This document shows, piece by piece, positions 17,579 to 25,355 of a stretch of 43,099 bases of DNA (position 1 is the first letter of the stretch; every line of letters begins with the position of its first letter). The position numbers and the translations under genes were made by a program. The notes beneath the pieces are model-generated. The model did no database searches. It was not told where the DNA came from and worked only from the letters and a program-made list of their open reading frames with translations. Source of the DNA: Bacteroidota bacterium (GTDB lineage Bacteria > Bacteroidota > Bacteroidia > Chitinophagales > Chitinophagaceae). The stretch lies in NCBI GenBank assembly GCA_018268035.1, contig JAFDXI010000093.1, positions 1 to 43,099 on the forward strand, given 5' to 3'.

Positions 17579-18673
17579 TTATTTCGGAGCTTTACGGTAG
17601 AAATAAATCAGTACTCCTATAAAGATGATATTGGGTAGCCAGGCAGCTAATAACGGAGACAGGTTTCCTTTTGTTGAAAACATAGTTGAAAATCGGTCCA
17701 TCAGCATGAATATAGAGCAGGCAACAAAACCTATAGCCATGTGTGCACCACTGCCTCCTCTTACTTTACGGCTTGCTATTACTGCACCCATCAAGGATAA
17801 TATTAATACTGAAATAGGTGTAGCAAAGCGACGGTATTCCTCCACCTTCAAAGTGTTTAAGCCTTCTGTACCCCTCAATTCCTGGTCATGAATAAAACGT
17901 TGCAACTCAGGTGTTGTTAATTTATCTTTTGCATATTCATCATTACTGAGATCAAAAGGTTTAAAGTTAAAAGCCAGTGTCATTGCTTGTTGTTTTTTTA
18001 TGGTCTCTAACTGGCCATTCAGATACCTTTCAACAATGCCGGACAATTTCCATTTCCCTGTCGTAGTATCCCATTGTATGGATGATGAACGCAAATTATA
18101 AATGAGCTGGTCATTTTTTATACGGTTCATAAAAAACGGACCGCCATATTTGGTGGTTGTATCATAATTTCGGATACCCGCATAAGTGAATGAATCAATC
18201 CTGAAATATACGCTCCGCTGATTATTGGCAACCAATGGATCGTAAGATGAGTTTACATTAATATATTTTGTCTGGAATGTCGTGTATTTAACATTGGCAA
18301 TTGGGATAACTAAGGCAAGAGAAAACATTAATATCAATGCGAGAAAAACACCCCCGATCCAATATGGTATTAGAAACCTGTTATAGGAAGTGCCACTGGC
18401 CAGGATGGCAATCACTTCGCTACGGCCAGCCATTTTTGAAGTGAAGAATATTACAGCAATAAATACAAAAAGTGGAAATAATAAAGCATCAATAAATGGT
18501 ATAAAACCCAAGTAATACTGTGTGAAAATCTGTGTGGCACTTAATCCTGATTTTACAAAATCATCAGTTTTTTCGCTGATGTCAACCACAACCGCAATGA
18601 TGGTAAACAGGAAAACACAAAAGAAAAAAGTGGTGAGAAATTTTTTGAGTATATACCAGTCGAGTTTTTTCAA
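17579..18673 (-). CDS. lptG: LptF/LptG-family permease (YjgP/YjgQ)
   Basis: Inner-membrane permease of the lipopolysaccharide export ABC transporter, 364 residues. The N-terminal block LDWYILKKFLTTFFFCVFLFT is typical of LptG. It is followed by two more membrane helices (about 55-75 and 100-125), a periplasmic beta-jellyroll domain (about 130-270), and three C-terminal helices. The basic DRFSTMFSTKG segment lies before the last helix. The start is TTG: an in-frame stop lies three codons upstream, and the conserved N-terminus begins right after it. It lies 148 nt downstream of tgt on the same strand, a pairing I recall as common in Bacteroidota. LptB is not nearby. LptF cannot be excluded by sequence alone. 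Confidence 0.85.
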   Translation of the reverse strand: MKKLDWYILKKFLTTFFFCVFLFTIIAVVVDISEKTDDFVKSGLSATQIFTQYYLGFIPFIDALLFPLFVFIAVIFFTSKMAGRSEVIAILASGTSYNRFLIPYWIGGVFLALILMFSLALVIPIANVKYTTFQTKYINVNSSYDPLVANNQRSVYFRIDSFTYAGIRNYDTTTKYGGPFFMNRIKNDQLIYNLRSSSIQWDTTTGKWKLSGIVERYLNGQLETIKKQQAMTLAFNFKPFDLSNDEYAKDKLTTPELQRFIHDQELRGTEGLNTLKVEEYRRFATPISVLILSLMGAVIASRKVRGGSGAHMAIGFVACSIFMLMDRFSTMFSTKGNLSPLLAAWLPNIIFIGVLIYFYRKAPK

Positions 18674-18821
18674 AGCGGTTTATTTTCTAAAAAAACAAAA
18701 ATAGCTATTAGTTGATATGTCAGGTGGTTAATATGTTGGTAAGTTTGAAAGCTGTTAACAACATCTATTTTCCCGGCTGCTTTCTGAAAATGTTTTATCC
18801 TATCATTACAATTATTGTGAC

Positions 18822-19955
18822 TTATAATCTTTGCTTCAATTGCACTGTCATGTCCTTTTTCCAGTTGTAATAACTGCCTTCGATTATCCTGTTCCTTGCT
18901 TCTGTAACCAGCCATAAATAAAAACTTAAATTTTGAAGACTGGCAATTGTCAGGCCAAGCAATTCATTGGCAACAAACAAGTGTCTCAGATAAGCTTTGG
19001 AGTAATAGTTGCTCACATCTGTTGTCAGGCCTTCATCAATAGGGCTGAAATCGTTTGCCCATTTTTTATTTTTAATATTGATGACTCCATTTGTGGTAAA
19101 CAACATCCCGTTTCGGCCATTGCGGGTGGGCATAACACAGTCAAACATATCAATGCCATTACCAATGCATTCTAAGATATTCCATGGTGTGCCTACCCCC
19201 ATCAGGTAACGTGGCTTTTCTGCAGGCAGGTATGCATTACAAAGTGCAGTAATTTCATACATTACTTCTTCAGGTTCACCTACACTTAGACCACCTATAG
19301 CATTTCCTGGTGCATCAACAGAAGCTACATGTTCACAAGACATTTTTCTGAGGTCATGGTATTGTCCGCCCTGTACAATCGGAAAAAGATTTTGATCATA
19401 ACCATACAATGGTGGCATTTTGTTGAGATGAGCAACACACCTGTCAAGCCAGCGTTGAGTTAATTCCAAACTGCTTTTTGCATAAACATATTCACTTTCC
19501 CCAGGGGGACATTCATCAAAAGCCATGATGATATCTGCGCCGATATTTCTTTGAATTTCCATCACTTTTTCGGGAGTGAATAAATGCCTGCTGCCATCAA
19601 TATGGCTCTGAAACAATACTCCTTCCTCTGTTATCTTCCTGCTTTGAGCAAGTGAAAAAACCTGGTATCCGCCACTATCAGTGAGTATTGGTTTATTCCA
19701 ATACATGAAACTGTGCAAACCACCTGCCTCATGTAAAATTTCAATGCCAGGCCTTAAGTATAAATGATAGGTATTGCCTAAGATGATCTGTGCTTTTACC
19801 TCCTGCGCCAATTGCTGCTGCGTTACTGCTTTTACCGACCCCACTGTACCGACAGGCATGAAGACAGGTGTTGAAATCTCTCCATGTGCAGTAATGATTT
19901 TTCCGGCCCTCGCATTTGAACCAATATCAACTTTTTCTAAACTAAACTGAAGCAT
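18822..19955 (-). CDS. tgt: tRNA-guanine (queuine) transglycosylase
   Basis: Exchanges guanine-34 in tRNAs with GUN anticodons for the queuosine precursor preQ1. The catalytic elements are present: LTDSGGYQVFSL with the active-site Asp, MAFDECPPGE, GGLSVGEPEEVM, RYLMGVGTP, and FDCVMPTRNGRNG with the nucleophilic Asp. The zinc ligands of the canonical CxCxxC...H motif are not clear. The segment that should hold it reads VINIKNKKWANDFSPIDEG, then YLRHLFVANE, with no Cys cluster, so the zinc site appears lost. The start is the ATG at 19955 (MLQFSLEKVD); the frame extends only to an upstream TTG. An exact TATTTTTG -7 element lies a few bases upstream. Probably co-transcribed with lptG. Confidence 0.93.
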   Translation of the reverse strand: MLQFSLEKVDIGSNARAGKIITAHGEISTPVFMPVGTVGSVKAVTQQQLAQEVKAQIILGNTYHLYLRPGIEILHEAGGLHSFMYWNKPILTDSGGYQVFSLAQSRKITEEGVLFQSHIDGSRHLFTPEKVMEIQRNIGADIIMAFDECPPGESEYVYAKSSLELTQRWLDRCVAHLNKMPPLYGYDQNLFPIVQGGQYHDLRKMSCEHVASVDAPGNAIGGLSVGEPEEVMYEITALCNAYLPAEKPRYLMGVGTPWNILECIGNGIDMFDCVMPTRNGRNGMLFTTNGVINIKNKKWANDFSPIDEGLTTDVSNYYSKAYLRHLFVANELLGLTIASLQNLSFYLWLVTEARNRIIEGSYYNWKKDMTVQLKQRL

Positions 19956-19961
19956 AAGGGA

Positions 19962-19969
19962 CAAAAATA
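19962..19969 (-). promoter_or_regulatory. Exact TAnnTTTG -7 element of tgt
   Basis: TATTTTTG on the minus strand, ending 6 nt before the tgt ATG at 19955. It partly overlaps the left end of a dyad, AATGGC-tatcaat-GCCATT (19969-19987). No TTG lies at the normal -33 distance. The remainder of the gap to 20436 is AT-rich; I see no further gene or RNA in it. Confidence 0.5.
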
Positions 19970-20436
19970 ATGGCTATCAATGCCATTGTGAAAGTATTTT
20001 TATTTATAAATATTATTTTTCATTCAGGAATTGTTGAGCTGATTCTTTGAACAGTACAATAATTTTGATTGATGATAATTGCAGCGAATGATGTTGAAGG
20101 CGTATAACAATGCATCATAATTTTTAATCATTGTAATAATTTTAGATTGTGCAAACATGATGTTTGGTTGACATTATACAGAGAAGTTGTTTAACTTTTA
20201 TCGGAGAAAATTAAAAGTGAACGCATTATGCATTTTGTTTGATGAAATATTATTCAGTATAAAAACAATTTGATTCAATTGGCGCTTTAACCTGAATTTC
20301 AAAAAAATCATCTAATATGTTTAGAGTTTGTTAGGCACTCGATTTTTATTATTTTTATTTAAGCTTAGAAATTAAATATTATAACCTATTGTCCGTATTG
20401 TACTTTAATTAGTATAAATCTTTTAAATTTTTTTTT

Positions 20437-21498
20437 ATGACCAGATTTCAATTAATTAAATTTTATACTGTAAGATTTTCATTCCTTTTTTTATCTGTGA
20501 TATATTTTCTGCTAAGTGCCTGTTCAAAGAATAGCCCTGAATTATCCGGAAAAAATAATGACAGCGATATGATGGTATCAGAAAATGAAATGATGAATGC
20601 AACTGCTTCACTCAGAGGACCAGTGTTAAATGTGAAAAAGACGGGCGCAATTGGTGATGGAATAACTGATGATACAAAAGCCATTCAAAAAGCAATTGAT
20701 TCTTTGTCCGCAATTGGTGGAGGGACTGTGAAGGTACCTAAAGGAATATATGCCATTAATGCTAAGATTGGATTGCAGATGAAAAGTAAAGTGGACCTTT
20801 ATATGCCTGATTCAAATTCTGTATTGAAAGCTATCCCAAATGATACAACTATCTATACGGTATTGATGATTGCAGATGCATCGGATGTACGGATCATTGG
20901 AGGGAAAATATTAGGAGAAAGATACCAGCATACTGGCACAAGAGGAGAGTGGGGAATGGGTATCGGCGTGCATGGCAGCAGCAATATTTCTATTACGAAT
21001 GTGGTAATAGCAGATTGCTGGGGCGATGGGATTTATATTAGTGATAATGCTTCAAAAACACGTGCGAGCTCATTTGTGAGTTTGAAAAATGTTACCAGCC
21101 GAAACAACCGGCGGCAGGGGATGTCAATCATAAAAGCAACAGCTATTTATGTTGCTAACTGTAAATTTATTTATACTAACGGCACATCACCTCAGGCAGG
21201 TATAGATATTGAGCCTAATTATGATACTGCCAGTTATATCAGTATTATCAATAGTGAATGTGCTTATAATATGGGAGCAGGCATCCAGACTTACGAATTA
21301 AAAAATCCACAGACAGTAATAACGAACATAAATGTTCATAAAAATTATTTACACGATAATAAAACATGGGGTGGCCGCATTTCAGGAGGCAGGTATGTCA
21401 GGTTTACCAATAATCTTATTGTTGATAATAAATATAGCCCGATGGTTTATGCGATTGATACAGTCAATTGTATTTTGGAACCCAACCAGGATCATTAG
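20437..21498 (+). CDS. Lipoprotein with right-handed parallel beta-helix (pectate-lyase-3-like)
   Basis: 353 residues. The signal peptide ends in the lipobox LLSAC (Cys29), so the protein is a lipoprotein of the cell envelope. After a polar linker, residues about 63-110 read VLNVKKTGAIGDGITDDTKA, then IGGGTVKVPKGIYAI, the hallmark start of the pectate-lyase-3 / GH28-like beta-helix. Regular rungs follow up to the C-terminus (NISITNVVIADCWGDGIYIS, GMSIIKATAIYVANC). Such proteins bind or cleave polysaccharides; the substrate, and whether it is an enzyme, cannot be read here. It appears monocistronic, with a long AT-rich upstream region and no SusC/SusD pair nearby. Confidence 0.8.
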   Translation: MTRFQLIKFYTVRFSFLFLSVIYFLLSACSKNSPELSGKNNDSDMMVSENEMMNATASLRGPVLNVKKTGAIGDGITDDTKAIQKAIDSLSAIGGGTVKVPKGIYAINAKIGLQMKSKVDLYMPDSNSVLKAIPNDTTIYTVLMIADASDVRIIGGKILGERYQHTGTRGEWGMGIGVHGSSNISITNVVIADCWGDGIYISDNASKTRASSFVSLKNVTSRNNRRQGMSIIKATAIYVANCKFIYTNGTSPQAGIDIEPNYDTASYISIINSECAYNMGAGIQTYELKNPQTVITNINVHKNYLHDNKTWGGRISGGRYVRFTNNLIVDNKYSPMVYAIDTVNCILEPNQDH

Positions 21499-21674
21499 AA
21501 TTATTATCCTAATGTTTTTCAAAATAATGGCTTCGTGTTTTGCGTGGAAATTATTATCAAGAAAATCGTGTCGGGTTTAAACTAATATGTATGCTGCACG
21601 GGTATATTCATTTATCTGGAAAATAATGGAAAAATATCACGATGAAGTATAAAGGAAATAGCTTAGAGTAAATG

Positions 21675-21704
21675 TTTGTAATTCGTGTTTCTGCTCATAT
21701 TTTG
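21675..21704 (+). promoter_or_regulatory. Promoter of the sulfite dehydrogenase operon
   Basis: TTTG (21675-21678), a 19-nt spacer, then TATTTTG (21698-21704), the best full -33/-7 pair seen in the window. Transcription would start near 21711. This makes the reading frame that opens at 21704 with TTG untenable and supports the ATG at 21791. Confidence 0.55.
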
Positions 21705-21790
21705 TGCCTATAAAAATTGATAAAATTTCTTTAATTTGTTGGCATTGCTCATGTTTTTTAAATCACCATTGTTTTTTTTATTTTATTCCT

Positions 21791-22996
21791 ATGACATCTG
21801 TAAAGTACTTGAATCTAAAAATACATATTCTGTTGTATATACTTGTTGTTTGTTCATGCAATTCAAAAAAAAATCAACCTGAAAACTCTGCATCGACAAA
21901 TGCAAAAGAAATACTGGTTAGTCCTGAAGGAAAGGATTCTATGTTATTGCTAACTGACAAGCCACCCAATCTGGAGACTCCTTTAAAATATTTTTTGAAA
22001 GATTATACTCCCAATAATGTGTTTTTTGTTCGCTGGCATTTGGCTTCACTACCTACTCAAATTAATATTGATACTTTCCGTTTAAGGGTCAGTGGAAACG
22101 TTGCGAAGCCATTGGAACTTTCTATTGAAGATTTGAAAACCAAATTCAAACCTTTTACAATAACAGCTTTATGCCAGTGTGCAGGTAACTCAAGAAGTTT
22201 TTTTGACCCGCGTGTACCCGGTGGGCAGTGGAAGAATGGCGCTATGGGAAATGCTAAATGGACTGGCGTTAAACTAAAAGATATTTTGGAATATGCAGAA
22301 GCAAAGGCGGGTTCTGTGGATGTGAGTTTCAATGGCCTCGATATGCCACCACTTCAAACAACTCCTGATTTTATAAAATCATTGCAATATTATCACGCGA
22401 TTGATGGCGAGGTGATGGTGGCCTATGAAATGAATGGCGAGCCATTACCCATATTAAATGGTTATCCATTAAAATTAGTAGTGCCAGGTTGGTATGCCAC
22501 TTATTGGGTGGGTATGTTATCACAGATTCTGGTACTTGACAAACCATTTGATGGTTTCTGGATGATGAAAGCTTACCTCATTCCGAAAAGCAGTAGTAAT
22601 GGTGATGAAAATCCGGATTCACTGAGCAAAGATCTCGAACCAATAAACAGGATGGATGTGCGGTCAATATTTGTTGCACCGGAGCCCGATAACGTTATTG
22701 CTGTTGGTAAGACAACCGATATTCAAGGCCTTGCTTTTGATGGTGGTGATGGAATATTAAAAGTTGAAATATCGCAGGATAGTGGAAGAACATGGAGGCC
22801 TGCAGTATTAGATGCTGATCTTGGAAAATATTCATGGAGGCGCTGGCATTACAGCTTTGCACCAACTGAAAAAGGTGAGTATGTCTTTTGGGCAAAAGCT
22901 ACTAATAACAAAGGAGAAACGCAGCCTTTTCATCAATGGAACCGCAGTGGTTATATGCGCAATGAAATAGAAAGCTTATTAATTAAAGCACAATAA
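21791..22996 (+). CDS. sorA: Sulfite-oxidase-family molybdenum enzyme (SorA-like), lipoprotein
   Basis: Probable catalytic subunit of a periplasmic sulfite dehydrogenase, 401 residues from the ATG at 21791. The molybdopterin-binding domain contains FFVRWHLA and ALCQCAGNSR; the Cys of QCAGN (residue 130) is the expected molybdenum ligand. GYPLKLVVPGWYATYWV is also typical. The C-terminal Mo-co dimerisation domain (from about residue 270) has GLAFDGGDGILKVEISQDSG and a WRRWHYSF segment. The signal peptide ends in VVCSC (Cys23 as lipid-modified residue) and contains no twin arginine. The cytochrome c gene follows after 13 nt. Another substrate for this oxidase family cannot be excluded. Confidence 0.85.
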   Translation: MTSVKYLNLKIHILLYILVVCSCNSKKNQPENSASTNAKEILVSPEGKDSMLLLTDKPPNLETPLKYFLKDYTPNNVFFVRWHLASLPTQINIDTFRLRVSGNVAKPLELSIEDLKTKFKPFTITALCQCAGNSRSFFDPRVPGGQWKNGAMGNAKWTGVKLKDILEYAEAKAGSVDVSFNGLDMPPLQTTPDFIKSLQYYHAIDGEVMVAYEMNGEPLPILNGYPLKLVVPGWYATYWVGMLSQILVLDKPFDGFWMMKAYLIPKSSSNGDENPDSLSKDLEPINRMDVRSIFVAPEPDNVIAVGKTTDIQGLAFDGGDGILKVEISQDSGRTWRPAVLDADLGKYSWRRWHYSFAPTEKGEYVFWAKATNNKGETQPFHQWNRSGYMRNEIESLLIKAQ

Positions 22997-23009
22997 CAAT
23001 AAATTCAGC

Positions 23010-23339
23010 ATGATGTTTAGAATGTTGATAGCAATCGCAACAATTTTTATCTTAACTGCCTGTAGCAACAGAAAGACTTCTGACAACAGAAAGGACACTG
23101 TTATTACCAACCTTAATGCTATTACAACAGAATTGCCAGACAAACCTGGATATGCTACGTTTAAACAAAATTGCATGATTTGCCATTCTGCACGTTATAT
23201 TCAAATACAGCCCAGCCTGCCTGAAAAAACATGGTCTGCTATTGTAATTAAAATGCAGAAAAATTTTGGAGCGCCTGTTGACGATTCATCAGCAAAAGAA
23301 ATTATAAAATATCTTGTATCAATAAAAGGAAAAGAATAA
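23010..23339 (+). CDS. sorB: Small c-type cytochrome lipoprotein (SorB-like)
   Basis: 109 residues, with a signal peptide ending in the lipobox ILTAC (Cys18). It has a single haem-c motif, CMICH, in GYATFKQNCMICHSARYIQ. The likely distal Met ligand is in the IKMQKNFGAPV segment. Size, motif and position directly after the molybdenum subunit fit the cytochrome subunit of SorAB-type sulfite dehydrogenases, which passes electrons from the Mo centre to the respiratory chain. The two genes are probably one operon. The next gene is convergent. Confidence 0.85.
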   Translation: MMFRMLIAIATIFILTACSNRKTSDNRKDTVITNLNAITTELPDKPGYATFKQNCMICHSARYIQIQPSLPEKTWSAIVIKMQKNFGAPVDDSSAKEIIKYLVSIKGKE

Positions 23340-23418
23340 TGAGGCAATCATCATAACCTGCTATAAGTAAAGCAATTTGTGTTGATTGAATTTTTTTTCA
23401 ATTAGTTTTTGGTGGTAG

Positions 23419-25161
23419 TTATTTTTTCATCTGTACATCATCCATGAACTTCCATTGGGCAACATAATTTTCAGGCAATTTTTTATTTAGCAAAATAACA
23501 CGAAACAATTCAATCGGTATGTTGCCGGTATGCAGGTATGCATCATTGAATTGCCTGTCTGTCATTTTCCCTTTTACAACCATTTCATTATGCAAAGCAT
23601 ACAACTGTAATGCGCCTGTCATATAGGCCAGTTGATACAATGGTCCATATCCACCGGTGAAGGAACGTCGCACTTCAGATTCTGCACTGAATTTTTCAAG
23701 CCCTGCTTTATCCTCTAAATAATCTATGCATTGTTGTGGTGTCCATTTTCCTAAATGGTAATTCAATGAAAAAACAATTCTTGCACATCTTGTCATTCTC
23801 CAGAATAGTGCGCCGGCTTTTTCATCCGCAGTTTTATCGAAGCCTTTATCCCACAAAGTCATTTCCCAGTAAAAGGGCCAGCCTTCTGTTGAGAAAGGTG
23901 TTTCAAATGGTTCCCTGTACGATTTATACCTGCGAAACATAAAGTATTGCAGGTTATGGCCGGGTATTAATTCATGAAAAACTTCTGCATGTGCAAAGCC
24001 ATAATTACCGCTGCGCATGATCATTCTTTTTGTTTCAAAGTCTTGGTCTTCGTGTGGGTAAGCTATGAGTATTTCAGGCCCTCCCAGGAAATAGGAGGCA
24101 TACTTCATCATTTGTACAGAGAGCATATCCATACGCCATACTTCTCTTGCCAACGGAGGGATAGTTACAAGGCCGAGACTATCTATAAAATTGATTGCTT
24201 CCTCCTGCAACATGTTGATCATAGCCGGCTGTTCGCCAGGTGGGAGATAGTGATGTTTCACTTCTTCCAATGCTGCTTTCCAGTCATTACCAAACCCCAT
24301 TTGCTGAGATATTTTAATCATTTGTTCCTGGCACCATTCATATTGAGATTCGGCAATGGAGATCAGCTCTTCCGGAGTATAAGCGATCATAGCATCTTTC
24401 AACTGCCTCACTATTTCATCTCTGCCTACAGGATGGCCAATAATTCCTGAGCTATCCATTGCTATGTCTTTTTCTTTTACCGGCTGGCAGTTTACCCATT
24501 TCGCAAATGCAGCAAGCGTTGAGTCTGTACCTGGATAGGTATCATGCATCCACCAGGTAAACTGTGGATCATAACCATTGTAAAAATCATACACATCTTT
24601 CAATCCTTCCCTGAGATTTCTTGTAATGTTAATCACAACATCTCTTAGTTTTTTTGTGGGTATAGGATTGTGGGTAATGCTGTCTTCTGCCTGCTTTATT
24701 TGATTTTGAACATTGTTTAATGATGCAGCCCATTGGATAGCGTCAGGAGTGGTGCCCCTTCTTCTTTTTTTTTGCATATCCATTATTGCGGATGCAAACG
24801 GAAGGGTATATTTGATTTGTGCATAATCTTTTTTGTTTTCATTTAATTCGTAACCGTCACTCTCAATATTTCTTTTTAAAAGAATATAGTCAACCTGTGA
24901 TGATACATCCAGGTTGTTGAAATCAATAGCCTGTAATTTTTTCAACCAGTCGTTATGAAATTTTTCAAACCTGATAAGATATTCATCACTGTAAGGAAAA
25001 ATATAAACACTTTTCAGATCACTCAAATCATTGGAATATTCATTGATGAGAAATGGAAGTAAAGGTTCAGCGCTTACCTGCGCATTTGCAGCTGGCAACA
25101 AACTAAAACCGGCTGTTATAAAAATAATAGTCAAACAGCTTTGGTATAAGATTTTTCTCAT
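23419..25161 (-). CDS. DUF885-family metallopeptidase-like protein
   Basis: 580 residues from the ATG at 25161 (MRKILYQS), with a Sec signal peptide ending at AANAQ, so periplasmic or secreted. It is mostly helical. The motif AEVFHELIPGHNLQYF puts HExxxGH at residues 396-402, and a TEGWPFYWE segment about 25 residues later could supply a further metal ligand; both are typical of DUF885. Family members have been described as zinc carboxypeptidase-like enzymes, but the substrate here is unknown. The open frame extends eight codons upstream of this ATG; the signal peptide favours the internal start. It is convergent with the sulfite dehydrogenase genes. Confidence 0.85.
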   Translation of the reverse strand: MRKILYQSCLTIIFITAGFSLLPAANAQVSAEPLLPFLINEYSNDLSDLKSVYIFPYSDEYLIRFEKFHNDWLKKLQAIDFNNLDVSSQVDYILLKRNIESDGYELNENKKDYAQIKYTLPFASAIMDMQKKRRRGTTPDAIQWAASLNNVQNQIKQAEDSITHNPIPTKKLRDVVINITRNLREGLKDVYDFYNGYDPQFTWWMHDTYPGTDSTLAAFAKWVNCQPVKEKDIAMDSSGIIGHPVGRDEIVRQLKDAMIAYTPEELISIAESQYEWCQEQMIKISQQMGFGNDWKAALEEVKHHYLPPGEQPAMINMLQEEAINFIDSLGLVTIPPLAREVWRMDMLSVQMMKYASYFLGGPEILIAYPHEDQDFETKRMIMRSGNYGFAHAEVFHELIPGHNLQYFMFRRYKSYREPFETPFSTEGWPFYWEMTLWDKGFDKTADEKAGALFWRMTRCARIVFSLNYHLGKWTPQQCIDYLEDKAGLEKFSAESEVRRSFTGGYGPLYQLAYMTGALQLYALHNEMVVKGKMTDRQFNDAYLHTGNIPIELFRVILLNKKLPENYVAQWKFMDDVQMKK

Positions 25162-25303
25162 TATGTATTGGTTTTGTTGGAACAAACAGATTGCACCCGT
25201 AAGTTAAAAATAAATTGATAGCGGTTAAGAATAATATTCAGAGGTGCTGCTGATAAACAACTATGCAATACAGAAAAATACTTTTATAAGAATCAGCTTT
25301 TAT

Positions 25304-25329
25304 GAAAAAAAGCCCTGCAATGCAGAGCT
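25304..25329 (-). terminator. Terminator of pnp
   Basis: On the minus strand, AGCTCTGC and GCAGGGCT form an 8-bp stem with a 3-nt loop (25311-25329), followed by TTTTTTC. It lies about 30 nt after the pnp stop codon. Confidence 0.85.
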
Positions 25330-25355
25330 TTTGAAAAAAATTATATAGTAATAAA

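Noticed and set aside
20020-20140. Imperfect ACAATG...CATTGT dyad in the tgt/beta-helix gap as a possible RNA or operator.
   Set aside because: Such AT-rich matches are expected by chance in a region of this composition.
21704-21790. N-terminal extension of the SorA-like protein from a TTG at 21704.
   Set aside because: The TTG is the end of the predicted -7 element, and the extension (Cys/His/Phe-rich) does not look like a signal peptide. The ATG at 21791 gives a proper lipoprotein signal.
23370-23410. ATTGAA-T-rich-TTCAAT dyad between the SorB-like and DUF885 genes as a bidirectional terminator.
   Set aside because: The stem is short and AT-only; too weak to call.
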